Shown here in pieces: positions 53,226 to 63,172 of a stretch of DNA of 64,000 nt. The position numbers and the translations under genes are program-made. How positions within the stretch are numbered: position 1 is the stretch's first letter; each line of letters begins with the position of its first letter. Under the pieces are notes generated by a model. That model saw only the letters and a list, made by a program, of their open reading frames with translations, was not told the origin of the DNA and did not search any database. The stretch is from Sycobia sp. Sy_11 (Eukaryota > Arthropoda > Insecta > Hymenoptera > Epichrysomallidae). The stretch is from assembly GCA_018907035.1 (NCBI GenBank), contig JACCIC010000167.1, positions 124,001 to 188,000 on the forward strand. Reading direction: 5' to 3'.

Positions 53226-54166
53226 TTCTTCAGCTTCGATTATCAGCTCAATTAGTATCGCGACATCGATAAATTCTTCCACAGTATGAATTTGATCCCG
53301 TTAGATCCGGCCTTGAAGACGCTGCTGCAGACTTTGCTGGTAACTGCGGCTGTTGCCATAAAATCTGCGGGCCGCTTGACAAAGATCGGTCCACGTATGA
53401 CATCGCTCGCAGTTGTTGAGGTACCACATGCCCGCAACACCCTCCATGAGCTCTGAGAGCGAGGATAGCACTTCGCTCTCGTCGAGGCATGCGAGAGTTC
53501 ATGACTCTTCTATTCTTAGAAGTTCACATGTCATCATGCTTGCGGCTGTCCGTCGGCCGGTGCGATAGCTGATGGTAGCGGATATTGCCCGACGGGTATA
53601 AATTCGTGCACGTCGGCATTCATGTTTGAAGTGGCCACAGGGTGACTATTCAGAACGATTTCGGCCAGCTGTTCCACCTGTCGAACCAATTCCGACTGCA
53701 ATGAGCGCGTCGACCACATATACTCCATTATATCACTTAGATTGCCGTCGGCCGGTGCACCAATATCGTTTGCGTTCGACTCCGTCGGTTGAGGCTTATC
53801 GCGGTCATACGTTGCCTGCACGGTTTGCCGTTCCGAAACCGGCGGTTCCACGGTGCCAAACGGCGCTAGCGGATGCCGCAAGTGTTCGGCGCATCTCTCG
53901 GCTATGAATGTGCGTCTGAGTTCGGCCCGACGGGTGAAGATTGTTGCTTCGTCTTCGCCGTCGGGCGCGGGGATAAATTCACTCTGCCTCTGCTCTCCGA
54001 GAAGCCAAAGGCATAGCCGATTGCATTTACGGAGCTGTGAACTGCTAGTGCTAAGCTCTGTAAAGTGGAGGATAGCGTTTAGCTCCTCCGTGCCGAGAGA
54101 AGCAATCCGATCTTCGGTCTCGTCAACGTAGTCGGTTTGGACGCTGCTTTGCTCCATTTGGAGCAA
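53226..54166 (-). pseudogene. Gypsy C gag
   Basis: Frame 53534-54166 (210 codons, start MLQMEQSSVQTDYVDETEDRIASLGTEELNAIL) encodes the gag N-terminal region, with RRAELRRTFIAERCAEHL, a Pro-rich linker, SLQSELVRQVEQLAEIVL and NADVHEFIPVGQYPLPSAIAPADGQPQA at its end. The capsid part follows in shifted frames (53248-53502: a degraded counterpart of the 60880-61330 sequence). The end motif NADVxEFIPVGQYP recurs at 60530 in the second copy, tying the two elements together. A gag start without its capsid could not assemble. Confidence 0.8.
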
Positions 54167-55303
54167 TTCATAAGAATAATAATTAAAATTATATACGCCG
54201 CTGAACTGAGATTAATAGCGCTCGCGTGATTTACGCTCGCTGTATTAAGAGAGAGAGGGAAAGGTATGTTTTCTTTTATTTCTTGCGTTAGATTAACAAA
54301 TAAATGTAATATTATCAAAATACGTAAAAGAAACTTAATGCTATGTGAATTTATTCTACCTAGCGCTATTTCTCAGTTCTTAGTGTGTGTGAGTTTAAAT
54401 CCAAAAAGAAAAGAAATCGAAAGATTTTCTAAATTTTCGATGAAAAATAGTAAAAGGCAAAATTGTGTTTATTTATCTATTTTACATTGAAAGCCTTAGA
54501 GAAGAAAAAAAAGGAATAAATTCACCTTGATACTTTTGGAGAGCTGTTTTAATTTATTTAAAGCTCTCCGTCTCACTCACACACACTAGTTGGCTTTGTT
54601 TAAAACAAAGCCACACTCGTTCGTAATGTCGCGGGCACGCACACTAGTTGGCTTTGTGAAAAACAAAGACACCTTCGCTCGCAATGTCGCGCTCACACAC
54701 ACAACACGCGCCGGAGAATACGAGGAATAACTCAAAAACGAAGTCGATGCTGTCGACCTAGTAGCATACACTAGGATTTCTCGAATACGTGAAAGACGAA
54801 GGAAATACTCCACTTTTTAATTCTCTGAAAAAAAAGAGAGAAAAAAAAATTTTCTTATTGCTCTATATATTTATTTTTTTTTTGAGCTTGTAGTTTTACA
54901 CCTAGATTATAATCAACCTAACACGTTTAAATTCCCCGCGTGGAAAATAGCATCGGGTATACGTGCGGAAACTAGCGCCGGATTATTTAAACTTCACTGA
55001 AACTAGCATCCGTTCAAATAAATTATATTATTACGAGTTTGTAAAACTAGCTTATTGAGTTTTATATTAAGTATATTAAGTAATCGTTTTGTTTTATTTT
55101 TTTTTTGTTACAGAACCGTGACTGAGTGCGGAATTTCTTTCTTTTTTTTTAATAAATTTATTTTTATATTTTCTTACAAAAAGATATACTGTGTTGTGAA
55201 ATTATTTTCCCGATCCGCCATCCAATTCCAAATATATTTCCTTCTCTCAAATTACCCTGGAAAAATATCGCGTAAGCTATCCCGAGGGGGATTGGAACGT
55301 TAC
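54167..55303 (-). repeat. Gypsy C leader and probable 5' LTR
   Basis: On the minus strand the block starts TGTAACGTTCCAATCCCCCTCGGG at 55303, the TGTAACG start seen in other LTRs of this window. It runs to the gag ATG at 54166. It contains a direct tandem duplication (54589-54700) and poly-T tracts. The LTR/leader border and the primer-binding site cannot be placed by eye. Short frames (for example 54586-54813) are not coding. Confidence 0.5.
54589..54705. repeat. Tandem duplication with internal hairpin
   Basis: Two copies of about 58 bp: ACACTAGTTGGCTTTGTTTAAAACAAAGCCACACTCGTTCGTAATGTCGCG and ACACTAGTTGGCTTTGTGAAAAACAAAGACACCTTCGCTCGCAATGTCGCG. GGCTTTGT/ACAAAGCC forms a hairpin in each, perfect in the first. 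It lies in the LTR/leader of gypsy C. Confidence 0.8.
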
Positions 55304-55340
55304 AGTCTTTATAATAATATATTAGATAAAATAATTAAAA

Positions 55341-56125
55341 CAATTGAATTGTACTTTTGTCGACTGCCCATATAAAAATTAATAAATATTTTTTATTGGT
55401 CTTACAGTCCAATCAATTCAATCTAAAAAAAAATAAAAATAAAAATAAAAAGAAAAAATAAAAATAAATAAAAAAATAAAATAAAAATTAAAAATAAAAA
55501 TTAAATTAAAAATTAAATTAAAATTATAATGACAGTCAGACTGTCTTTGTTTACATTCACCCCCGTAGACTAATCTGAAACTAAAATATTAGCTGAAAAA
55601 ATTCTTTGTTAGTAAAGTGCAGTCTGACTGTCTCCAACACCCTTACCTAATTGAAGACTTGTCTAACGTTTCGAGCTCGCTACGGCTCCTCATCAGGGAC
55701 TAATCTAAACCTTATATTCTGATCTATATATACCCATCCCCACCACCAAATTTAGTAAATTAAATATCAATTCCCCCTCTACACAAATTGTCCAAAACCA
55801 ATCAATATAATAAGGAATTCAATTGTTCAATTGCTTTCAATTAATTCAATTGTTTTATAATAAGGAATGGTAAACACTGTCCAATCTATCAGACTCTAAC
55901 ATTCAATTCACATTATTTCGATTCCTGGAAATGTGAATACTTTCAAGACTCTCCCGTTTATACTTATTATTAATATCATGTTCCAAAATATCCACATTCA
56001 CAAAATCAAAAGAATGTAAAAACTTTAAACAATGCTCTTTTAAACGGGAAGTAATATGTGAGCTACGTAAACTATATTTATGCTCATAAATTCTCTTTTT
56101 TAAGTATCTACCTGTCTCTACAAGT
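55341..56125 (-). pseudogene. 5'-truncated PLE: GIY-YIG C-terminal part, hammerhead and tail
   Basis: From 56125 leftward the minus strand reads TGRYLKKRIYEHKYSLRSSHITS, LKEHCLKFLHSFDFVNVDILEH, KYKRESLESIHISRNRNNVN, the end of the GIY-YIG endonuclease, in a less damaged state than copies 2 and 3. Then come the hammerhead (55701-55661), the GGTAAGGGTGTTGG tail (55660-55545), the AT track, and the terminus GTCGACAAAAGTACAATTCAATTG near 55341. The 5' end is joined at 56125/56126 to a second, opposite PLE tail. Confidence 0.9.
55661..55701 (-). ncRNA. Hammerhead ribozyme core, best conserved
   Basis: On the minus strand: AGTCC (55701-55697), CTGATGA (55696-55690), stem II GAGC/GCTC with loop CGTAGCGA, and GAAACGTT (to 55665), then AGAC. 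Both invariant boxes are unchanged. Stem I has one mismatch relative to AGUCC/GGACU of copy 2. As in the other copies there is one extra base (G) between CUGAUGA and the 4-bp stem II, and stem III is the palindromic ACGU. Confidence 0.82.
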
Positions 56126-56490
56126 CTTCAATTAGGTAAGGGTGTTGGGGACAGTCAGACTGCACTTTACTAACAAAGAATTTTTTCAACTAATATTTTA
56201 TTTTCAGATTAGTCTACGGGGGTGAATGTAAACAAGGACAGTCTGACTGTCATTATAATTTTTATTGAATTTTTATTTTAATTTTATTTTTAATTTTTAT
56301 TTTATTTTTTTTTTATTTATTTTTATTTTTATTTATTTATTTTATTTATTTTATTTTATTTTATTTTTTTTTTATTTTTATTTTTATTTTATTTTTTTTA
56401 TTTATTTTTATTTTATTTTTTATTTTATTTTATTTTTTTTTTAGATTGAATTGATTGGACTGTAAGACCAATAAAAAAATATTTATTAAT
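56126..56490 (+). repeat. PLE tail in opposite orientation
   Basis: AAGTCTTCAATTAGGTAAGGGTG, GGGGACAGTCAGACTGCACTTTACTAACAAAG, CTACGGGGGTGAATGTAAACAAGGACAGTCTGACTGTCATTAT, a long T/A track, ATTGGACTGTAAGACCAATAAA and TATTTATTAATT. It faces right while the PLE at 55341-56125 faces left, so both 3' tails point outward from the 56125/56126 junction. Confidence 0.85.
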
Positions 56491-56499
56491 TAGCTAAAA

Positions 56500-56905
56500 T
56501 AATGACTGTGAGAATGTCCTTCTTTATGTTCATCCCCCATAGAATCCCAAATAAAACGTATTACTACAATAAATTATATTAAAAATTAAAAATAAAATAA
56601 AATAAAACTAATAAAGGTAATATTCGAAACGTCCTTTTTTGGTGATCCAAAAAAGGTGGTCCTTTTCGAACAATAGAATATTACTTTTATGATTTTTATC
56701 ATAATTTATTTTATTTATTATTTTATTTTATTTATTATTTTATTTTTTTTATAATTTTTAATATAATTTATTGTAGTAAGTTTTATTTCAGATTCTACAG
56801 GGGTGAACATAAACAAGGTAGTCTGACTGTCATTATTTTATCTAATATATGATATTATAAAGACTGTAAGACATAAAAATATTTATTAATTTAATTGAGA
56901 ACAGT
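56500..56905. repeat. Older, diverged PLE-tail palindrome
   Basis: The left arm (minus): AATGACTGTGAGAATGTCC, TTATGTTCATCCCCCATAGAATCC, TTACTACAATAAATTATATTAAAAATT, GGTAATATTCGAA...GGTCC. The right arm mirrors it: TTCGAACAATAGAATATTACT, AATATAATTTATTGTAGTAAG, GATTCTACAGGGGTGAACATAAACAAGG, AGTCTGACTGTCATT. It ends GAACAGTCGACATAAGTACAATTTTT like other PLE ends. Identity between arms is lower than at 58066. Confidence 0.8.
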
Positions 56906-58052
56906 CGACATAAGTACAATTTTTAATTTTTCTATGTTTCTCCACTCTTCTCCTTCCTTCCTTTGTTTTACCTTTACTCTCGCTTCGTATCTGTTTCTGT
57001 CTCTCGTCTCTTCGCACTATCTTTCACTCTCTATCCCACTTTCCTACGGCTTCCTTCGTTATCTCTCCAATCTAAACGTTGTTTTCTCAATCTGCTCTCC
57101 TTTCGTATCTTTTTCTGCCTCTCCTCTTCGCTGCCTCTTTCTTCTACCCGTCTTCTCTCTTTCTCCATTTCTCACGGACGCTTCTACAGACGCTGCCTCG
57201 TATAATCCCTTTAATTCGATTCGCTTGTCGACTGTCGTCGCTCAAATCCTCCTAAATCTTATTTACAAATCCTTTTTCTATTCTAATCTTTCTGAAAAAA
57301 ATAACAATGCGAGGTTGGCTGGCAGGCGAATCGGGATAGATTTGTGCACAGAAACATTACATAATATAAAATATTAATAAACTCAATAATGCATAAATTG
57401 AAATTCAAAAATTTTGGGGTTGCAAATTGGGCTCCGTTGCCTTGTCAATATCCTCAAAAACCAAAAATCTCAATCCCCACGGCTCACGCGATCAAAACGT
57501 GGCTTGTATTACAAGATTTACAACAGGCAGATCGAGCCAACGGTCTCGAGAGCGTACGGAACGACGTGGCTTTATCGAAAAAAAAATTAGGAAACCAATT
57601 CGGAAGCATTTGAAAATTCCAGTACAATTAGTAACGGAATCGCTCTCGCATAAATTGCACTTAATTATTGCTGTGAAGATCGAAGCAATGAAGTTTACTT
57701 TTATTTAATAATTCTAATTAATTTCTTGTAATGATAGAAGCAACTGATGTGCATCCAATGGCGAATTCTTCATGATAATTTTCTAATCTTCAAAGAATAC
57801 AAACAAAAAGTTCATTATTCTTAAATTTAGAATAATTCATAATTATACAAGCCAACAGATAATTCATTAAGCACTGCATAAAATAAGTTATTGGAATAAT
57901 TCATTTGTTACAGATATTGGTTCCATTTTTGCTTTATTGATTAAAGATTTTTCTGCTTTAATACAATAACTTATTTTAACAAATTATAGCAACTACTAAT
58001 TTGTACTGCATTATAACCTATTGTTCTTACAATTATTGGATGAACTTCTTTT
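56906..58052. other. Unassigned region with CT-rich and GC-moderate parts
   Basis: 56935-57200 is strongly C/T-rich on the plus strand (TCTCC, TTCCTTCC, CTCTCTTTCTCC), which alone explains the 160-codon ORF at 56895-57377. 57400-57620 has balanced composition with CpG and an open frame (MHKLKFKNFGVANWAPLPCQY...), but I recognise no family. The remainder is AT-rich. Confidence 0.4.
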
Positions 58053-58643
58053 ATTGTAATGCAAATTAATAAATATTTTTTTTTTTTTTATTGGTCTTAC
58101 AGTCCAATCAATTTCAACCAAAAATAAAATAAAATAAAAATAAAAATAAAATAAAAATAAAAATAAAAAATAAAAATAATAATAAAAAATAAAAAATAAG
58201 AAATAAAAATAAAAAATAATAAAAATAAAAATAAAAATTAAAAATAAAAATTAAATTAAAAATTAAATTAAAATGATAATGACAGTCAGACTGTCCTTGT
58301 TTACATTCACCCCCGTAGACTAATCTGAAAATAAAATATTAGCTGAAAAAATTCTTTGTTAGTAAAGTGCAGTCTGACTGTCCCCAACACCCTTACCTAA
58401 TTGGAAAGGTAAGTTAAAATTAGGTAAGGGTGTTGGGGACAGTCAGACTGCACTTTACTAACAAAGAATTTTTTCAGCTAATATTTTATTTTCAGATTAG
58501 TCTACGGGGGTGAATGTAAACAAGGACAGTCTGACTGTCATTATCATTTTAATTTAATTTTTAATTTAATTTTTATTTTTAATTTTTATTTTTATTTTTA
58601 TTATTTTTTATTTTTATTTCTTATTTTTTATTTTTTATTATTA

Positions 58644-58674
<31 letters not shown>

Positions 58675-58796
58675 TTTATTTTTATTTTATTTTATTTTTG
58701 GTTGAAATTGATTGGACTGTAAGACCAATAAAAAAAAAATATTTATTAATTTGTATATAGGCAGTCGACAGAAGTACAATTCAATTGTAATGCAAA
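58053..58796. mobile_element. Palindromic PLE-derived fold-back element with 13-bp target duplication
   Basis: ATTGTAATGCAAA at 58053-58065 is repeated exactly at 58784-58796. Between them, 58066-58402 is a PLE 3' tail on the minus strand and 58418-58749 is the same tail on the plus strand. The two arms are almost identical inverted copies, down to the AT-track pattern, around a 15-bp spacer. The right end keeps 34 bp more of the PLE terminus (GTATATAGGCAGTCGACAGAAGTACAATTCA), missing on the left. No hammerhead or coding part is included: the homology starts at AATTAGGTAAGGGTG. Confidence 0.9.
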
Positions 58797-60085
58797 GCCT
58801 TATTTTAAAATCTCATTCTGATCTCCATTTCGAATCAGATGTTAAAACTATTATCTTTATAAATTGAGCAATAAATTTTGCTTTACATTATCCGAACCTT
58901 TCAAATTGATGAAAAGAACTTAATCTTTGTATAGTCTAAAATGTAAATAAATTGATAAGCTTTATAAGTTCCTATAAATTTCTGGTCCAACAGTGCATTC
59001 TAATAACTGCTGCAATCCATTATTTGAAATAAAATATTGAATGTTCAATCTCAATTACAAAGAAACAGTATGCTTACCTACAATAAATGCAATTTTCCCT
59101 TTTTTTCCTTTAATGCAACATTAATCAATGATCATAATTTGAATTATTTCTTCATTTTTTTTCTCATGATTTTAGAATAATTGGCAAGAAACATATTATG
59201 TAATACTTTCCCTTAAGAATTGATTGCATTATCTTAATTTTTTGGACTATACTTATTGAGAAAAAAATTGAACATAGAGACAGTAGCAGAAATGGTAACA
59301 AATCTACTCAGTGTGATTATTAATTTCAAGTGGCACCACTTTTTTGTCTGCAAGCACTGCGCATTTTTGTTTTTAGAAATAAATATATATTTTGAATATA
59401 ACAATATATAATTGAGACACAAGAATAATTAATTTCATTGTTTCCTCATTCTATGTTAAGAAGTAACTGCTTGATTTTTTTTGATAAAAATGATTCAATT
59501 TTATAAAAAATTATTTGTATCATTTTTATTATATAAACACAAAGGAGGTTTTTATTTTATAAACACATATAGCAGTAGTTTTATTTTAACGTTAAGTCCC
59601 TTTAAAGCTATAATATTTTATTTTATTTTCCATCTTATGGTGACTGAAAGAAGGCAATTTTCTTAATCATTTTACAGTGTTTAGACTACACTTACGCTTC
59701 ATATAAAAAAGCACACATTTAGTAAAAATATTATTTGCATTTTTCCATAATCAAAATACTAACTATACATAACATCCTCTATTTTAACTTAAATGTTTAT
59801 AACTATGATTAATATCATAAATACTTGCTGTAAGTTCGCTCAGTTTGTATTTACAATACTGAAAATGATAGGGATTGCAAATAATTTTAAAGTAACATTT
59901 ATGAGGCAGCTATATTTCATTAGAGGATCATTATAAAGAAAGTACAATAAGTGTTTATCATACCCAAAAAAAGAACTTACATAAAATTTTCAAAGTATAT
60001 TTTACAAATAACATTCAGATTTACACAAATTAACAATAACATTCAAATTAATAATTTTATTAATTTAGCCTGCAATAGTATTATG
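58797..60085. other. AT-rich DNA, no recognisable feature
   Basis: No exon, repeat family or RNA gene visible on either strand. Short frames such as 59481-59666 are AT-driven. Confidence 0.4.
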
Positions 60086-60089
60086 CGAA

Positions 60090-60527
60090 AAGCGCAAACC
60101 GCAATACGCGCGCACACTCTCTCTCTCTCTCTCTCACGCACGCTCGTCCGCCCGCTGGCGGGGCGTCTCGCAAGGGCGCACTAGCATCAACTAGCATAGG
60201 CGTATTCCAGATGGGGCGTCGCCTAGGAATACCAGCGTCGACGCCGGGCGGCACGCACGAACACTCGCGGGCGACAAACGGCAGCGTTCCGCCTGCACCG
60301 TCTCCGGGGATTCGGAACAAAAGCGGACACTAACGCGGCAGACACTGGGCATCGGCGTGAGTAGCATGGTCTCCTGCACGGGCCTGTTGGTGGATTCCCA
60401 TGCTCCTCTTCCTCGATGACTCGGGACACGTCGCTACCCGCGGAGCGGAATCTGTCGCGAGGTCGATCCCTCTTAGCGCGTCTCGAGCGCGTGCACAAAA
60501 ATATCGTCTCTTTGTTTTTCAAGTTGA
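60090..60527. other. GC- and CpG-rich block before gypsy C copy 2
   Basis: Starts with CGCGCGCACACTCTCTCTCTCT, a (CT)n tract at 60115-60134. Then about 400 bp with very high CpG (GACGCCGGGCGGCACGCACG, CGCTACCCGCGGAGCGG). The composition matches LTR-like blocks of the gypsy family, but no direct alignment to them or to the gypsy C leader is apparent. It abuts gag-derived sequence at 60528. Confidence 0.4.
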
Positions 60528-61355
60528 AGCATAAATGCCGACGTATACGAATTTATACCCGTCGGCCAATATCCGCCGCCGTCAGCTATCGCACTGGCCG
60601 ATGAACAGCCGCAAGCACGATCGCATGTGAACTTCCAGGAGACGTTCACATGTCGTTCTTTCGATCAGCCACCCACAACAGCTGTGTAGTAAAGCGTGCT
60701 CCATGCCTCTGTTACTATAAGCCAGCAGCCGAATACCAAGACTGCGCCGCGGGGCGCGGCCGCAGTTTGGAGGAGGTCGCTTCACCGATCGGCGCAAGCG
60801 ACATAAACTCGCGCCGTTCCGTGAACAACTCTGGCTTGCCAAAATCCCGCGATGTCGGACATATCGTACGACGGTGGAAAGTCCGCTTCACGGGGGATAA
60901 AGACGAGTGTATCGAGCTCTTCTTGACAAGAATAGAAGAGTGCCGAACTCTCGCGTGCCTCAACAAGAGCGAAGTGCTATCCTCACTATCAAAGCTCATG
61001 GAGGGTGTCAAGCGGCTCGCAGATTTTATGGCAACAGCCAAAGTTACCAGCAAAGTCTGGTAACGGAAGCGAATCATCGCACGCAGGACGCAGACCAGCC
61101 CGTGCACGACTATTTAACGTGTCTGCTTACGATCTTTAGGACACAGAAACCGCAGCCGAGTGAGCAGCATAAAGTCGAGCTGCTCCATAAATATATGCAG
61201 CCGCGTCTTCAAGGCCGGATCCGACAGGATCAAATTCATATGTTGGAAGAATTTATCGATGTCGCTATACTAATTGAGCAGATGATCGAGGCTGAAGAAT
61301 CCTTCAAGCCGCCCCACCGTTTGAAAATTCCGTCGTGCCAGAAGCTTCCATCAGG
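60528..61355 (+). pseudogene. Gypsy C copy 2, truncated gag
   Basis: It begins abruptly inside gag at NADVYEFIPVGQYPPPSAIALADEQPQA, which aligns to the end of the 53534-54166 frame. Frame 60650-61063 carries GHIVRRWKVRFTGDKDECIELFLTRIEECRTLACLNKSEVLSSLSKLMEGVKR, the capsid start of Retrotrans_gag. After a shift, frame 60907-61455 gives EANHRTQDADQPVHDYLTCLLTIF and QHKVELLHKYMQPRLQGRIRQDQIHMLEEFIDVAILIEQ. No zinc knuckle remains. At about 61350 gag is joined by deletion directly to the RT palm, removing protease and the RT N-terminus. Confidence 0.85.
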
Positions 61356-62610
61356 TCAACGCAGTGTCGCAGGCAGATGCGTATGCATTGCCCTACATGG
61401 ACAGCATTATACGCAAATTACAGAGGGCGATATATATCTCGACCCTCGATCTTAGCAGCGCGTATCGCCAGATACCGCTGACGGCTGCGTCTAGGGCGAT
61501 CACTGCCTTTACGGTTCATGGAAAAGGCCTCTTCCAGTTCACGAGGATGCCTTACGGGTTAAGCCAGGCGGGCGTGACTTTCTAGCGCCTGATCGACCGT
61601 GTCATCAACCCTGCGCTCGAGCCCTTTGCGTTCTCGTACCTCGATGACATAATCATCGTAACCGAGACGTTCGAGGTGCATCTGAAGTGGCTCGAGCATG
61701 TGCTGCAGCGCATGAAGGAAGCTGGACTCACTGTAAACAAGGGAGAAAGTGAGTTCTGCCGAAGTGAAGTCAGGTATCTCGGTATGCTAGTAAACCGAGA
61801 GGGATTTCGGCCCGATCCAGCTAAGATCGAGCCGGTTCTGAATTATTCGGCTCCGAAAAATTTGAAGCAGCTCCGACGCTTCATGGGCATGGCTTCCTAT
61901 ACTAGGAAGTTTTTGCGAGATACTCGATACGCGTGGATAGAGGAGCAGGAAAGCGCTTTTTCTTCCGCGAAAGCGCTCATTGCATCGGCGCCCGTGCTGC
62001 AGCGGCCGAGATTCGACGAGTTACTCATCGTGCAAACCGATGCGAGCGACACCGGCCTGGGAGCCGTATTGCTCCAAATTATTGATTGCGAGGAGCGCGT
62101 GCTCGAAGTTGCGAGCCGCATAATGTTTGTGGCCGAACGCAATTATAGCTTAAAGGAGCGCGAATGTCTCGTAGTGTTATGGGTAGATAAAAGATTTCGC
62201 CCTTATCTGGAATGTTATCACTATAAAGTGATAACCGATCATAGGAGTCTACGGTGGTTGTGTAATTTACGCAACCCTACCGGACGCCTTGCTCGCTGGG
62301 CCCTTGAACTGCAGGGCCATAGTTACGAAGTGGAGCACCGGAAAGGTAGCCTTAATTACGTCTCTGACGCCCTCTCGCGCATGTACGAAGAAAACGAGCC
62401 GTCGATAAATGCTGTGTCATGGGCTGACGAAACGACCGACAAGTGGTACCTTGAAAAGCTGAAAGCGGTCCAAATAAGACCGACGGAGCACCCGATTTGG
62501 AAAATTGTCAGCGGGCAGTTGTACAAATACTGTCCGAGCATGCGAACAGCTGGCGCCACGGAGGGCAACGAGGCTTGGAAACTCGTCGTCCCGTATGAAA
62601 ATCGCAAAGT
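61356..62610 (+). pseudogene. Gypsy C copy 2, RT, RNase H and integrase start
   Basis: RT enters at VSQADAYALPYMDSIIRK, ISTLDLSSAYRQIPL and FTRMPYGLSQAGVTF (a TAG stop at about 61583), then FAFSYLDDIIIVTETFEVH with the catalytic YLDD at about 61638-61649. Frame 61676-62800 continues through WLEHVLQRMKEAGLTVN, YLGMLVNREGFRPDP, the RNase H (TDASDTGLGAVL, KERECLVVLW, TDHRSLRWL, VSDALSR) and the integrase start to VVPYENRK. At 62610/62611 it enters reversed gypsy B LTR, so the last 60 or so codons of that frame are not gypsy protein. It complements the minus-strand copy, which lacks the YLDD block. Confidence 0.92.
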
Positions 62611-63166
62611 ACACTCCGCGAAGACGAGGTACGTCTTGAGCGGGATTATCAAGAGTACGAGGCGTATTCCCAAAATACGAAGCCCGAACGCGCTTGTCCC
62701 TCGAAGTTTGTTTTCTCACTCAAAACCCAAAATTCGCGCGCGCGGCTGTCTCTCCCCACTCCCCGGTCTCTTTCTCTCACTTACCTCTCCGCCGGTGTAG
62801 TCGAGCTTCGGCCTGGAACACATATAATCTTTACATTTAAACATACATATACATTTATATTTACAAACTGTATATACATATATACAGGGCTAAGATAGGA
62901 GAGAGAGAGCATAGGGACGTGGGAAAGCAAGTGTACGCGGCGATTGCGTACCCAACGTCTCTCTCTCCCATGTTGACCATCGTGTCAGGATAGGGATCAC
63001 TACACAATACATAACTGGGGAATGTCTTAATAAGGAGAGGATGGAAAATAAAGCCGCAGGTGCATTATGCTCCTAAATGGCCTGTTGACGGGTCTTGGCT
63101 TGGGTCCGAGTGCGGCGGGGGGATTGGTCCCTTGGTAGTGTTGAGCACTGGCTCTTCCTGGGGCGA
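62611..63166 (-). repeat. Reversed gypsy B 3' end and LTR-like fragment
   Basis: Reverse complement of 50976-51531, nearly base for base: the GAGAGGTAAGTGAGAGAAAGAGACC block at about 62790, CCTGACACGATGGTCAACATGGG at about 62985, and the basic-tail codons of gypsy B (CAGTGCTCAACACTACC) to 63166. It is embedded in plus-strand gypsy C. Confidence 0.93.
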
Positions 63167-63172
63167 AGTGTA

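Noticed and set aside
56895..57377. 160-codon Ser/Leu/Phe-rich ORF
   Set aside because: Driven by a C/T-rich stretch; no signal of conservation or of a membrane-protein family.
58400..58420. Assembly artefact as explanation for the palindrome centre
   Set aside because: Possible in principle, but the exact 13-bp flanking direct repeat and the unequal outer ends (34 bp extra on the right) argue for a real insertion; left open for long-read checking.
62613..62800. C-terminal extension of the gypsy C polyprotein (also at 51342-51531)
   Set aside because: The last 60 or so codons are antisense gypsy B LTR read through the junction, so this is not a new protein domain.
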